Position numbers and translations under genes: made by a program. The notes under the pieces are model-generated. The model saw only the letters and a list, made by a program, of their open reading frames with translations. It was not told the DNA's origin and searched no databases. From Pegea sp. RAD2-039 (lineage: Eukaryota > Chordata > Thaliacea > Salpida > Salpidae): a DNA stretch of 64,000 bases. Location: the NCBI GenBank assembly GCA_034620365.1, contig JAQGEQ010000316.1:496001-560000 (forward strand). Reading direction: 5' to 3'. Positions 1 through 12,527 of the stretch are shown one piece after another; positions within the stretch are counted from its first letter, which is position 1, and every line of letters starts with the position of its first letter.

Positions 1-64
1 ATCTAATAACTAAACTTTATTTTACAAGGAGTATTTAGTTTTAAGCAACATATAAAGTTATATA

Positions 65-1150
65 ATGTCTGATTTAAATAATTTATATTTAAAGAATCAT
101 GAAGTCCCAGATAAAAGCCATGTAGTATCTGAAAGGGATGGTGTTTCTGATGTACAGATGACGTCTCAATCATCTACTGCTCTTAAGACATGGCAGATAG
201 AAAACAATATTGAATCAGTGAATGGAATTGATGATATCTTCAAATATGATAGTCAAGCCCAACAATCTATATTAGTAGATAAGCCATGGCAGAATGATAT
301 CAACTATTTTAAACACTGTAAAATATCTGCACTAGCTTTGTTAAAAATGGTAATGCATGCTCGATCAGGAGGTAATATTGAAATCATGGGTCTTATGTTG
401 GGAAAAATTGATGGTCAAGTTATGATTGTGATGGATGCCTTTGGTTTGCCTGTTGAAGGAACTGAAACTAGGGTGAATGCTCAAGCTGCTGCTTATGAGT
501 ATATGGCTTCTTATATTGAAACTGCTAAGCAAGCTGGAAGGTTTGAAAATGTAATTGGATGGTATCATAGTCATCCTGGCTATGGATGTTGGCTTTCGGG
601 TATTGATGTAAGTACTCAAACTCTTCATCAGCAGTTTCAAGATCCTTTTCTGGCAATTGTAATAGATCCAACTAGAACTATTAGTGCTGGAAAAGTTGCT
701 ATTGGGGCTTTTCGTACATATCCCAAAGGTTATAAAGTTGATGGTGAGCAACTTGATGAATATCAAACAATTCCTTTGCATAAAATTGAAGATTTTGGAG
801 TACATTGTAAACAATATTATTCTTTAGATATCTCATATTTTAAATCTACTTTAGACAAAAATATTTTAGAGAGTCTATGGAATAAATATTGGATTGCAAC
901 TTTGAGTACTTCTAGTTTAGTTACTAATGCTGATTATATGACTGGTCAAATTGTGGATATTGCAAATAAACTTGAAAGAGCTGAATCCCAATTATCAAGA
1001 TCAAGCTGGAATTGGGATACTAATGATCAAGAAGATAAACTTACAAAAGCTTCTAAAGATTGTAAGAAGCTTTCTATAGAAGTTGCTCAAGGTTTAATGT
1101 CTCAAGTTATTAAGGAAAGTTTATTTAATAAAGTAAATTCTGGGACATAG
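65..1150 (+). CDS. COPS5: COP9 signalosome subunit 5 (JAMM deneddylase), intronless
   Basis: Single open exon of 361 codons ending TAG. It is the catalytic subunit of the COP9 signalosome, which removes NEDD8 from cullins and so controls cullin-RING ubiquitin ligases in nucleus and cytosol. The MPN+/JAMM metalloprotease site is complete: Glu106, then the HSHP motif giving His168 and His170, then Asp181 after the GCWLSG stretch; these match E76, H138, H140 and D151 of the human protein with a constant offset of 30. Conservation runs from about residue 40 (TWQIENNI) to the C-terminus (GLMSQVIK). The first 30 or so residues are an extra, low-complexity N-terminal extension; Met32 is a possible alternative start nearer the usual length (334 aa in human). 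No intron interrupts it, unlike most neighbours. Identification is very secure; only the start is open. Confidence 0.98.
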   Translation: MSDLNNLYLKNHEVPDKSHVVSERDGVSDVQMTSQSSTALKTWQIENNIESVNGIDDIFKYDSQAQQSILVDKPWQNDINYFKHCKISALALLKMVMHARSGGNIEIMGLMLGKIDGQVMIVMDAFGLPVEGTETRVNAQAAAYEYMASYIETAKQAGRFENVIGWYHSHPGYGCWLSGIDVSTQTLHQQFQDPFLAIVIDPTRTISAGKVAIGAFRTYPKGYKVDGEQLDEYQTIPLHKIEDFGVHCKQYYSLDISYFKSTLDKNILESLWNKYWIATLSTSSLVTNADYMTGQIVDIANKLERAESQLSRSSWNWDTNDQEDKLTKASKDCKKLSIEVAQGLMSQVIKESLFNKVNSGT

Positions 1151-1495
1151 TTAAGTAGTGGTCAATTTTTCATTTTTATCTGATTTATTCTTATTGCTGA
1201 AGTGCTTTTATTAAAGATAAGACATATTTTAACTATTAGTGTAACTTTTTGTTTTTATTTGGTAATTAATAATATGAAATTAACAGCTTACATTTAGCAA
1301 GTTTCTTTGGTCATTTATAATAATAATTATTTTTTTATAGTTCCTTATAGTATATTTTAAAAGCTGAGAAATAGTCTTTTCATTCATTTTGTTTTCAAAC
1401 AGATTCATATTTTTTATGTTTGAATAATATAAGGCTTCATATAGATTGTAAGTTGATCTGATTCATAAACTTAAATTTACTATCTAATCATACAA
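1151..1495. other. Intergenic spacer COPS5 to XKR-like gene
   Basis: AT-rich 345-base spacer holding the COPS5 3' UTR and the presumed promoter of the next gene. No canonical AATAAA is evident close behind the COPS5 stop, and I see no RNA gene or repeat. Confidence 0.6.
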
Positions 1496-4400
1496 ATGAG
1501 CTTAGATGACATTTCTGGAAACAGTGATGTAATGACTGAACTTTACTCAAAAGATCAAATAGTAACAGAATATCCAAGAAATAGGTGAATCCAATTTATT
1601 TAGCTTTTAGTCATATGATGTATAAGTGATCACTAATATTTTATTTATAGCAGTGATTAATGTTTTCTATTATTTATTGTACTTATTATTTAAACTAAAA
1701 CTAACAAATCTATTTTACTTTGAGATGAAATTTTATTTCAGACAAAATTCTAATACAGATGAAGTAGATGCTGTTTTTAACAGGGGCCAATTTTTGACTG
1801 AAAAAAAAGGTTTGTTGTGGATAATAAGCTCATATAATTTCAACTATTTTGAAATGTTTCAGCAGATTCTTCATTAATACATAAAAAATGCGACAATCAA
1901 GTTAAAAAAAAGGTGAACTTATTTAATTACTTCTTCAAACAATATGAAGCAAAGTTTTGTTAAAATCGTAAAAATATGATTTTGTCAACTTTTGAAATTA
2001 AATTTTTGATAATTAAGCGGCTTCTTTTATTGATAAAGATTTATAATTACAAAACTATAGAAGCATTTGTAGAAATCGATAAGTTCTGTTGTAACTTCTC
2101 ATTGCTCATTTGTATCTTAAATATTTATTTAACTTATTAAGTAACTTATAATTAGATTTAAACTTTTAAACTTATAATAAATCATTATGATTCTTACCAA
2201 TTATTTTCTCCTTATAAGTTAGTGACTTTAGTTTCTATAAGCACTAATACGGCCTTTGATGATGTTTCAAAAAGTTTTTTAATCCGTTTGTAAAGATTTC
2301 TACCAAAGCTCTTAAATAAATCTGCTTTTTTTCTATTTCATCAAAACTATTTTGGGTTGTTTTTACGGTTGTATTCTAGTTCCGTGTTCGTTTTTTCTCA
2401 ACAAACATTATCGAAAAGTTTAATTGAAAGATTAGAAGAGAAAACGGAACTACGAATGATTTATTTTCACTTACCTCTTGTGTAAACATCACTTGAATAA
2501 AAATAGAAACATTTTAGTGATTAATTAATCAAGACTCAAAATTTGTTGCCAGCAGGTACCCAAGATCAAAGTAATTCGTTTGTTGTTTGGTTGTGGAAAT
2601 AATCGATCTGATCACTACAGTATCTTTGACTTAATTTTTAATATTGGTTTGTGTTTTTTATTATAAATATGAAACATACGAATTAAAGCAGTTACTAATC
2701 TAGTTTCAATTTCATTTATTTTCAAGTTTCTGTAAATCTTTTAAATATTCTTGTTTATTTTAGGTTCCATGAGTTTGTATATAGTCGATGTAGTCACTGA
2801 TGTTATAAACGCTTTATACTATTATCGCAATCAAGATGATAAGCCAGCCAATCAAAGCTATTTTATTTACACCATTTCAATTATTATTCTTTCATCTTTG
2901 GTCTTGCAGGTAATTTTAGTTATTATCAGTATTTGTTAATAAATCAGATGTTTTGTAATGTAGCTTACTTATTAGATTTTTTTTATCTTCTACAGTTGTA
3001 CTCATTCGCATTTGAACGAGATGATAAAAAAAGAAAGAAAAATCGAAAGCGAAGAAACCAAAAATGTACTTCCTGTGCTGATGTTTTATTTCTTATTATT
3101 CATATCTTGCAATTAGCACCTGTGCTTAGGTAAGCTTTTACTTATTAACCTTCAAATTTATTGATTACATTTTTTTAACCATCCATTTATTCAGTAATTT
3201 CTATGTTTTTAAAAACCATTAAATGTTTCTTCATAGAATAAAAACTTGTTCTAATTTTCACTCAATATCAAATGAAATTCAATATTTCTACATTTTCTGT
3301 AATTGTTGGATAATTGCAGGTACATAAGAGTTATTAAACTTGGAATAAATTCCTTAAAAATAAAAGCATCTAATCGAAACTTCAAAGAAAATACTCTGAA
3401 GAAACACGATTGGCAGGTGTGTCCATATCAATAGATTTTTTTCAAATTTAACTTTTTGTTTTTCATTTTCTTGATCAAGTCAAACCAGATACACAAAATT
3501 ACAGCTGTTTTCACAAACAGTTTCAGAAAGCAGATATTATTACCACTTATAAATAATTCACAAGCTACAATTCTGTGTATCTAACTTTATTTCGCTTTTA
3601 CCTTATTACGTTAACCTCATTTACTTTACAATCTTCAATTAAGCAAATGTTTCAAATCTGTTATTTTTGTGTAGTGGAGAAGAGAGCTGTCAGATATTAA
3701 TCATATTCGACTCGTAGAATCATTTATGGAAGCAGCACCTCAACTAGTTTTACAAATTTATATTATGATTGATTCTAAACAAACTCCATTTGTAACAGGT
3801 ACTAAAACACTCCTACATTTTCTTCTTATTTTCTGTAACTTTCATTGATTTTACTATTTTTTTGTGTGACTTTTGTTGAATTTTTAAAAAGTGTATGATT
3901 TTGGAATTGAAATTATTTTGGTTTGTATTTGTTCATAGATGAATGTTTTAACTGTTGATTCTGTTTTGATATCAATATGTTCTTATCAACATTTAAAATA
4001 TGGAAATTATCAAATTTTCACAGTGGTTTCATGTGTGTTTTCATTATTGGGGTTTGCTACAGTTTATGTTAGTTATCAACGATCAATACGAGAGATGAGA
4101 CCAAATCCAAAATATACATTGACTCTTATTGGCTGTTTACTCATTCTCTTGTATCAGTCTTTTACTGTTTTTTCTCGGGTTTGTTTTCTTCTTTTTTAAT
4201 TTTTAGATTATTTTTTTTAATTTTAACGATTTTATTTTGAGCTTTTTATTTTTGATTTAAAAAAACATTTTATACATTATCGTTCTTATAATTGTTTTTT
4301 TGTCTGTTAGGTTTTGGCTTTAGCTTTGCTGCTAAACGCAAATGCTTTTGGATTTGTGATTTGTTTTTTTAGTCGTTTGTTGCTGTCGTGGATATGCGTA

Positions 4401-5896
4401 GTATGCTTAAAAGTCAATTATTGCAGAGGGTATATCAAAAAAGTTTTTGATGCTTTAGTAATAGGGTGAGTTTATGAACAAAGCTACTAGTAGAAAAAAG
4501 TTTTAATATGATACAGATCTATGTTTGAAATAAAATTCATCAATTATGTATGTTATGAGCAAACTGAAAACAGTTTATCGCGAAAATACTTATAAATTAG
4601 TAGATGTGTACAATTGCGGGTTTTCTGCCAATTTTCTTGCTTCCGTTCAGCTTTTAAACCATCACTTATTTCTACAGGATGGGTTACAACTTCACTTATG
4701 TCAATGTGAAAGAAGGCAACAAGAACAAGTATCGTATGAGTGCTTATTACATCCTTACTTTAATTGAGAATATTTCATATGCTATTTTATGGTACTATTT
4801 TCGTGATAGTGATACTGGTTTGACTCATTTAATCACAAAATCTGGGAGTAGTGCTTCTATAGATAATAAAACTGCCCTCCACGTTGCTTCTTTGGTTCCA
4901 ATTGTAAACATCTTTGGAATCCTTATTATGATCATCTACTACATCTGTTTTCATCCACGACTTGGCCTATCATGTTTCCGTTCTGCTGTGATAGAAGATC
5001 AGATCGAGATGACGTCATATCCGAATATAATTGAAAATAAAGAATATTTGAAACCAGCTGAAGAAGTACAGGAACGTTCATCGTTGCAATTGTATCGGAC
5101 TTGGCCGCGATTATCTTCATCATCTTCCCGTCACAGCTCTTCTGATGATCTTTCAACATCATCTCATTCACGAACTAAATCTCAGATGCTAAACTTCAGC
5201 CAATTATCAACAAAGATGAAGTCTTCAAGCGATCTTCTTTCATCGACTTTCAGTAATCCCACAAACAGAGATCTATCTTCTACATCATTACTTCTTCATG
5301 CAGAACACAAATCTAGGACTCTATTAACATCACCAGTGCCAACTGAACTACTAATTGAAGATCCTGATGACGTAGAACGATTACTAGAAGAGAAACGTCA
5401 ACAAAAAGCTGTGATTCAGCAGAAGCAAGCGTGGCTGCATCATCGTATAGATATGCAAAAACGTTTGAAACTTCATTTAGATTTTCAACCATGTCTCAAT
5501 CATACATCTCCAATCACTACAAATATATTATCTCCGATTCAATCAAATCTACCTGAAACCTTTTCATCTCCAACCTCTTATGATCAATTGCAATTGAGAT
5601 GTAAAACTTATCCCCGCAAAAGACCAAACCATCCTTTTAATCATACAAGCCATAATTCACCACTACTCAAAGAGTTGATGAAACAGCGGATGGTTTCAAT
5701 AGCAGAAGACAGCAAGTTTACAAACGCTTCCTCATCACCTACTCCTGCTACAACTTATTCGCTCAATGACATTGCTTTACGTCATCATAAATCCGCTTTT
5801 ACGCGGCCTATGTCTTCAGTTTTAGGTGTATCACGCACAATGAGTTTTACAGTTCGTCATAATGAAGTGATCGACTCAATTGAGAGTTCACTGTAG
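1496..5896 (+). CDS. XKR: XK-related protein (multi-pass membrane, scramblase family)
   Basis: Secure exons: 2764-2909, 2996-3129, 3320-3416, 3675-3798, 4024-4178, 4311-4465, 4678-5896 (stop TAG), all phase-consistent. Family hallmarks: first membrane segment with VDVVTDV, the LVESFMEAAPQLVLQ motif (exon at 3675), a TVVSCVFSLLG helix followed by VSYQRSIRE, and NVKEGN after a GYNF stretch at 4678. XK-related proteins are plasma- or internal-membrane proteins; some (e.g. XKR8) scramble phospholipids. Upstream exons 1496-1584, 1742-1809, 1863-1912 and a 22-base exon 2556-2577 are phase-compatible and would give a soluble N-terminus (total about 752 aa), but rest only on splice logic. The terminal exon encodes a tail of roughly 300 aa, Ser/Thr-rich with a Glu/Lys/Gln-rich probable coiled coil (EEKRQQKAVIQQKQ); much longer than in vertebrate members. 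Which XKR subtype it is cannot be told. Confidence 0.9.
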
Positions 5897-6017
5897 TTTT
5901 CTATTTTTGTTTGATCTTTGCTGTTTATTTTGGAAACCTTCCTATAATTGTTTATTTTTTATTTTTTGAAGCTTGCTTCTTTTGAAAGTTGCTGAAGTTC
6001 AGCCTTTTCTGTCTGTG

Positions 6018-6023
6018 AATAAA
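6018..6023 (+). promoter_or_regulatory. Polyadenylation signal of XKR-like gene
   Basis: AATAAA about 120 bases after the XKR stop codon. Confidence 0.6.
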
Positions 6024-6662
6024 CTTTTTATTCTGTGATAATCTTTCTGCTGTTAATGTATGATATGTTTTATTTTATCAATGTGGTATGCTGTTCTTTT
6101 TTAGTTTAAATTGCTTTTTATAATTTGTATAATAACTTGAACGGTGCAATCACTGAATAAACAATTTATGTTTGATTTATAAGTTTTAAGAATTAAAAAT
6201 TGGTCGATGTCATCTATATGACTGTTTTTAAAATACTTAAAGTATCTTAATGATAATCTTTCTAAGCTATCTTAGATATCCCCGTTAATTTGTTTTTTAG
6301 GTTAATTCTCCTTCATTTAAGAGCAATCGAACAAGTATTGAACATCCTAAACACTTTAGCTTCAATGAAATATAAGTCTTTATTGCAAAGGATTGTAAAC
6401 TAATTTTTCATTTACTTAGCACATGACTAAACGATAAATTATGCAGTCCTTATAGCAAACACAGTATCGATATAAATTTACAGAAAAATGGTCACAATTA
6501 TAGTAGATATTAGTAAAGTAAGGAAAAATAGAAACAGTACATAGACAAATATGCATAAGTTATAGTAAAGTTTGGAAAACAATAAAATACAAAATAAGTA
6601 AATCAAATGGTAGCATTTATCAATAAACTACTTAATTCAAACTACTATAGAATATTTTGGAA

Positions 6663-6801
6663 GAGGCGACAGAATTTGTTGTAATTCTTAGAAAAAATAA
6701 TTCAAACTGATTAGTCTTTAAAAAAAGTTAACATTTGACAATAGTTGTTATTTATAAACTAACTCTCTAGATTTGTCTCAATTCTTAGTATCTGTCGCCT
6801 C
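6663..6801. repeat. 139-bp segment bounded by 10-bp perfect inverted repeats
   Basis: GAGGCGACAG at 6663-6672 is repeated as its exact reverse complement CTGTCGCCTC at 6792-6801. The GC-rich arms stand out sharply in an AT-rich spacer. A CAAACTGATT motif recurs inside (from about 6704) and just outside the right arm (from 6801). MITE-like in shape, but no clear target-site duplication. Confidence 0.45.
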
Positions 6802-7974
6802 AAACTGATTTTATTTCTTTCATTAATGTTATATAAAAAAGTATTGGGTTTTACTTGAAAGTATAAAAATATTCTTCTAAATCTTACAATCATACTTGCT
6901 TTTAAATATCAGTAACATGAACCGACTACATTATACTGTAAATATGAGTTTTTTTGGTAATTAAAAAAAATTTAAATATAATTTATTGTATATAAAAAAT
7001 TATCAGTTTCAGTTGCAGATTAGGATCCTTACACTGTCCTTTAAGCTCAACGCCATATTTAAATATTTTGTAAGATTACAATCGTCTGTTAACTTGTTGC
7101 AAGTTTCAATAATTCGAAGTAAAAAAGGATTTTAATGCTTGTTGGATATAACATAGTCATAACAACAGAGATGAAAATTCAGCCGCATATAAATGCTATT
7201 TTATAAGTACGAAGATTATTTCATTTAATTGCCTGATTAGCACGCACAGTTACAGTATTGTAGCAATCAACTTCAACCATAAAAGTGTTCGATATATATA
7301 TGATTTGGGCAATTTTTGTAGGTAAAGATGTTCAGGTTATCACAACTATTTTTGACGATTCCCAAGCTTTTCAAGAATCAAGTTAAAAGTATAATATGAA
7401 AAATGAAATATATTGCAACAATTAGATGAAATGAGCCTTCTACTAGTGAAATCAACTATGCTTTCGGACTACACTTCGAGAAATACTGTACTACTTGTAT
7501 TGAGAAACACAGTACTGCGACTTTTGACCAGTTAATTGAGACTCACCTTTTAAGAATCACTTTAATCTGTTAGATTTATAATTTTTGTTCTAATTATTTT
7601 TTTGTTTTTCAAAAGTTTCATACAGATTCATTTGAACAAATATCAAATTTGTATAACTAAAAATTGATCTTGCAAATTGTGCTGAAATTAGTTCATTAGT
7701 AGTTAGAGACTTAAGATGCATCCTAAAAAATTTACTAAAAGCGTTAGAAATATTCTCAAATATTAATTTTTTATTATCATTAAACTAATTTCTTAGATAT
7801 TGTACTATAAATCATGTCTTTCTTAATTCAATTGCTTTTTAACTTTTATATTTAAATTATTTTATTGGTAACACTGAGTCACTAGTATAGGTGAAAAATA
7901 ATATAACCTTATATTGCCCGTGTTTTTGTGTCTGATTCTTTGTTTATCTTTTTAAACCCTTTTTGAATTTAATC

Positions 7975-9237
7975 ATGGATGATAAAATAAAAAACTATAC
8001 TGCTGCTCCTTTTGATCCAAGATTTCCTCAGTTTGGATGTGGCGGAAGGTTTGTTAAATTCTACATAGATCTGTTTTATTTATTTTACATTTACAGTCAT
8101 TAAATTAATCCATTTATCAATTTGCTAACTAATTAATTGGCTGTTATTTAATTGAGTAATTATTATAAGAAAACTTTGAATCTGTTACAACAAAATAAGG
8201 TCATAAGCTTTATCTTGTTCAAATGTACTATCAAAATATTTTTTATATTCTATCACTAACATTTTAAATTTTATATTTAAATAAATTTATTTGATTTATG
8301 TTTTTAAACTAAAGAATTATTTAGTTTATAAGCCTTATAAGTTTAAGTATAGGTTTAATATCTTTAAAAAGAATGGTTTTTATAATTTAATTATATAGGG
8401 CTAATTTGTAATCTATGTTGTTATGGTCTATTAAAGTTGTGTTTAGTTTTTATTTAAAATAATTAATTAAATTTTATACTTTATTTTAAAATATTCATCA
8501 AATAGTTTTTTTTTAACTTTTTTAATATCCAATCATTTTATAGTCAATTATTAGTTCTTATTGTTTCTGAGTCAAGTAACTTAGTCTTTAGAATAGTTTT
8601 TTATATATAATAACATAAAAGGTGATCTTAGATATTCTTGATTAAAAACAATATTTTTATTGAACAATCTTGATTAGGTTAGATTTGTGTTGATTTTAAA
8701 TAAAAAATTATGAATGGCATAAAAGTCTTAAAATATTTATCATTTAAAAATATCAATATGAATAGTTTTAAATTTCAAAAGTGAATTCAGATTGAGTTAT
8801 GGTTATAGTTTTTCCATAAATGTTATAAAAAATTTATAAATTAATAAAATACAAATTGTAAACTTTTATATTGTTTTAAGGATAATTTTTACCAAATTTT
8901 ATGGCTTACTTTGTTATCAAATTTTTGATTCTATTGTAAAAATAAATGTTATTAGTTCAAACTCTTTTCAATGTTCAAATATGATTGTATATAGTAAGAG
9001 TTTCAAGGAAAAATGATTCTAAAATTAAAAAATATATATTTTGATTATAGATGCCGTCAAAACTTTTTGGATTTTCATCGATGCAATAGTGTTATGGAGG
9101 CCAAAGGTAAAGATACTTACCCTTGTAAGTACTTTCAAAAAGTCTATAGAAGTTTGTGTCCTCCAAGTTGGCTCGAAAAGTGGAATACTCAAGTTGAGGA
9201 AAATACCTTGGCTGATAGAGTTGATGTCAGCAAATAA
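7975..9237 (+). CDS. COX6B: Cytochrome c oxidase subunit 6B
   Basis: Two exons, 7975-8048 and 9051-9237 (stop TAA), joined through a split Arg codon (AG|A) across a 1,002-base GT-AG intron; total 86 aa, the same length as human COX6B1. Nuclear-encoded subunit of mitochondrial complex IV, on the intermembrane-space side. The twin-cysteine helical hairpin is intact: a CX9C pair (CRQNFLDFHRC) and a CX10C pair (CKYFQKVYRSLC). The N-terminal KIKNYTAAPFDPRFP and the LCPPSW motif are characteristic. Start chosen because it opens the conserved N-terminus. AATAAA lies about 90 bases after the stop. Confidence 0.97.
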
Positions 9238-9328
9238 ATCTCTGAATTCAGTTACAGATCTAAATTAACATATTTCGTGTACTCAGCAACACCTTCATGA
9301 ATTATGTCTCTCTGTTGATATTTTCTTT

Positions 9329-9334
9329 AATAAA
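9329..9334 (+). promoter_or_regulatory. Polyadenylation signal of COX6B
   Basis: AATAAA 92 bases after the COX6B stop. Confidence 0.65.
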
Positions 9335-10257
9335 AAGGGAAATATATTATTAAAAATTGTGCTTTTGGTACTTGAGGTCTTTTTATTTCTGTATAATTCT
9401 TGCAACGAAGTCACAGTTATCAAATAATCAATTAGAATTTATATTAGTAAATAGGAAAACTTTATTTTTCCATACAGTTTATTTTCTAAGTAGAAAAAAT
9501 GGCTGGCTCGTGTAGCTGCGTGATAATTACTTTGAGTTGTTGCCAGTTTGCAATACCGTTGTAATCTGAAAAAATGTTTTTAAGATTAAATAACGTTAAA
9601 AACAAAGCCTATTTATCAATCTGTTAAAACCGATCGGCCAATAGAATTAAGCAAAGATAAATTTGTGTTTAGTGTCTAAAACTCCAAAGAACTCGCTTGA
9701 CACAACAAACTTATTATAATAATTTTTACTCCAAACGTAGGACTTTTCGAGTAGTAATTCAAAGAATAATTATTTAAACTTTTTTTATCATACGAAATAG
9801 TAATAAATATGCAGAATTTTTGTTTGTTCAAATGTTCAAACTCTCACTATATTTTGAAGGACATAATATTTCAGGTTTCTGAAAATTCTAAATAATCAAT
9901 ATAATGACTTTCATATCAATCAAAAATAAAGTATTTGTAAGTTTCTATCGTTTAATTTGAAAAATAGCAATAAAATATTTTCAATTGTAGTCGCTTATAC
10001 TCAAACTCATAACAGTCTAATAAGGCCTCTATAAGCATTTATACCAATAAGGAAACATTTTGCTCTCAGAGTTTCTTTGAAACTTATTTTTCTTCTCTAT
10101 TCTTCAGTTTTTCGCTAATGTCATTAGGAGCAATCCGCTGCAATATTCTCCCAAATATTAGCATATTGATCTTGAGCGATTTCATATATCGCACTTGCAA
10201 GTATCCTTAAGGCAAAATCAGAAACGGCCGATAAATCCTTTTAATCGCTCCCCACAC

Positions 10258-10490
10258 AACATATGTTTGATGAAATGAAAGATATTAAGTTTATTTTCTG
10301 TTGCTTTCGACAAAGCTCAAGTTTCACTTGCCTACAATAGCGTACTGCGGACAAAGGCTCTGTAGATGGCAGCCTTGGTTTTGATAGATATCTTTGGATT
10401 ATCCCAAACCCTTGAGGTGATGTACCGTGTAACTTTACTAGATTCTTTACAGATGCGACTGTTGATCTCGGCTTCTACCGATGCTGATGA
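10258..10490 (-). mobile_element. Decayed non-LTR retrotransposon (LINE) fragment
   Basis: Read on the minus strand this is the piece of a LINE reverse-transcriptase ORF just after the RT core: EAEINSRICK, then RVWDNPKISIKTKAAIYRAF, then STLL*ASET*ALSKA. The last stretch is the conserved STLLYGSETW block with Tyr and Trp codons mutated to TAG and TGA. The same block occurs at 39200-39260 on the plus strand (STLLYANETWTLSKANENK), so both derive from one family. Truncated both ends; inactive. Confidence 0.85.
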
Positions 10491-11060
10491 TCTATCTTCT
10501 GAACTGGTTGTGTGACGTTAATATCTTGTCTGTGAAGTTTTGTCTTTTTGATAGTTTTGCTTGAAGTAACTTTGTTAGTTGATTATTTTGTATAACCTAG
10601 TTTGTATAACTTTATACAGTATTTTTCTATTACAATTATCTCTCATTATTAATTAAGTATGTTTAATTTTTACAACTATTTAACATTCGTTAACGCTATT
10701 AATCAAAAATTAAAATTTCAAGCTTAAGTCTCTTAATTCAAAATAATAAATTATTCAATGATAAAATAATAATGTAAAAAATATAGGCAACGGAAGTACA
10801 CGATTTTGGTATCCTTTAGAGCAATTAGAGATTAAAGATTTCAAAATTTTATTTTAAACTAGCTCATACAAATTCATACATATAAATTGTATCGTGATAA
10901 ATTTTGTAGCTTGATAATATATTAAAAGTTTGAATTTGTACTAATTTCAGCAAGCTCATTTATCCCTCTGGTGGTCATTATATATTTTCAATTTGGTTTA
11001 TTTTGCGCCTAGACTTCACAAAAGACCAGGAGACCCTGTTATCGTTAAATTGCTTTCAAA

Positions 11061-12340
11061 ATGTCTGCTCCAAGATGGATTTCTTTTTTGAAGCAACGTG
11101 AAGCATCTCTGCCTAAGGTAGAATTTTTTGATTTTACAGATATAATTTTTATTGTTTAATAAATCATTCTGAACGCTTTTAACTTTCACAAAGACTGTTT
11201 GGTTTGTTATGAATCTACTTCTGAAAAAGTATTTCTTTTTAAATTTAATTAAATTTGTTTAATTAAGTTATAAACTGTCACTGTATATCTTGTACATTTC
11301 TATAGTCTATATATTTATTAAAAACTTGTAAATGCAATTTTATTCAAACATTTCTTAGAAGAATTGATATTTAATTTTTACAACTGTTTTTTAATTATAA
11401 AATCTATTTTTTACATTAATGATAATGCAAAGTATTCATAATAGCTGATATTTTTTATATATATATATATAATAAAATGATTTAAATGTAAATATAGCTC
11501 AAGAAAATATTAATTTAATAAGTTGACTATAAACAAAATGAATAAATATTTATATAAGTTAACATTTATATGTTAAGATTTGCTAATCAGTAAAATGTTG
11601 AAATTCAGGAACTTAACTTCAACAATTTTTATGGTCAAATATAAAATTATGAAAATCATTTGTTTTTAGACAAATCCATTTTGCCAAAGATGTCTGCAGA
11701 AAACCCATTGGACTTATGAATGCAAAAATTCTGCAAAGTATGTGAAACGAAAGTCTAGAAGTCAAATATTAAAGAAGAAAATGAAATTAATTGCAAAAGA
11801 AGAAGCTAAAAAGGTTATACTTTTCATAAGTCAAGAAAAAGATAACTAGGATGCCTATGATCTAATGAATGTTATTTGGGGTTACCAAATAATTATTTTT
11901 AAACTTACAAATTATTTTAGTCAAAATTTGTTTAAAAAATTTCTACTGCCAATAACTTTCTGTCTAAGTTTTATCACCTTTGTGTCTAAATTGCATGACA
12001 AGCATCACAGTCTTTAAAATTAGGTCGTTTAATTATATTTATTTGCATGATTGATAAAATACATTTTAGCAATACTCTAGCATCTTAGTTTCTGTAATTT
12101 TTTATTTTCTGTAATTATTTGTATATCTGTAAAATCTTTCAGGCTGAACTTCCTGATGAAAGAGCAAAGTGGTCCTCATCTAGCTCGTCATCTAGCTCTT
12201 CTAGTTCATCCGATTCTGATTCAGATTCCAGCTCATCATCTTCTAGTTCATCATCTTCTAGTTCATCTTCTTCTAGTTCATCTTCTTTAAGTTCATCTTC
12301 TTCTAATTCATCATCATCAAGTTCATCTTCCTCTTGTTGA
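11061..12340 (+). CDS. ZCCHC10: ZCCHC10-like zinc-knuckle protein with poly-serine tail
   Basis: Three exons, 11061-11117, 11670-11813 and 12143-12340, all phase 0, giving 132 aa. Exon 2 carries one CCHC zinc knuckle (CQRCLQKTHWTYEC: C-X2-C-X4-H-X4-C) followed by a Lys/Arg-rich segment (YVKRKSRSQILKKKMK). Exon 3 encodes an almost pure Ser run with a short Asp-Ser stretch. This knuckle-basic-polySer order is that of ZCCHC10, a small nuclear protein of poorly known function; CCHC knuckles commonly bind single-stranded nucleic acid. The gene is convergent with RAD17 (239 bases between stops). Length of the Ser tract is probably variable. Confidence 0.92.
12174..12337 (+). repeat. Coding serine-codon repeat tract
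   Basis: Imperfect 12-base unit TCATCTTCTAGT and variants, within ZCCHC10 exon 3. It encodes poly-Ser with mixed TCN and AGY codons, so the amino-acid run is kept although the DNA unit has diverged. Confidence 0.8.
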
Positions 12341-12454
12341 TTAAAATAAGAGTTTGATCTTTAAGTTTTGCAGGTTAAATAGTGAAGGATTTTCAGTTAG
12401 TTAATTTTATATATTTGTCATTTTATTGGATTTTAATTTTTAAGTGAATTCCTT

Positions 12455-12460
12455 AATAAA
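12455..12460 (+). promoter_or_regulatory. Polyadenylation signal of ZCCHC10
   Basis: AATAAA 115 bases past the ZCCHC10 stop, within the short space before the convergent RAD17 3' end. Confidence 0.6.
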
Positions 12461-12527
12461 ACAAACTTTAAAAAATGGAATTTTCATAACTATTCTGCAA
12501 CAAGTTCTTTTAATAAAAATATTTTTT

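Larger units (their letters stand above)
5897..7974. other. Intergenic region XKR to COX6B
   Basis: About 2 kb of AT-rich non-coding DNA. Apart from the XKR 3' UTR and polyadenylation signal it holds one short inverted-repeat-bounded segment at 6663-6801 (listed separately). No credible ORF or RNA gene seen. Confidence 0.6.
9238..11060. other. Intergenic region COX6B to ZCCHC10
   Basis: Non-coding AT-rich spacer of 1.8 kb. It contains the COX6B 3' end and a decayed LINE fragment on the minus strand (about 10258-10490). Nothing else recognisable. Confidence 0.6.

Noticed and set aside
365..814. 149-aa ORF on the minus strand inside COPS5
   Set aside because: Antisense shadow of the highly conserved COPS5 coding exon.
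3939..4023. Upstream extension of the XKR exon from an acceptor at 3938
   Set aside because: Phase from the preceding exon gives a stop; the acceptor at 4022-4023 keeps phase and matches the family's spacing between YIM and the next helix.
11455..11472. TA microsatellite
   Set aside because: Ordinary simple repeat in a ZCCHC10 intron.
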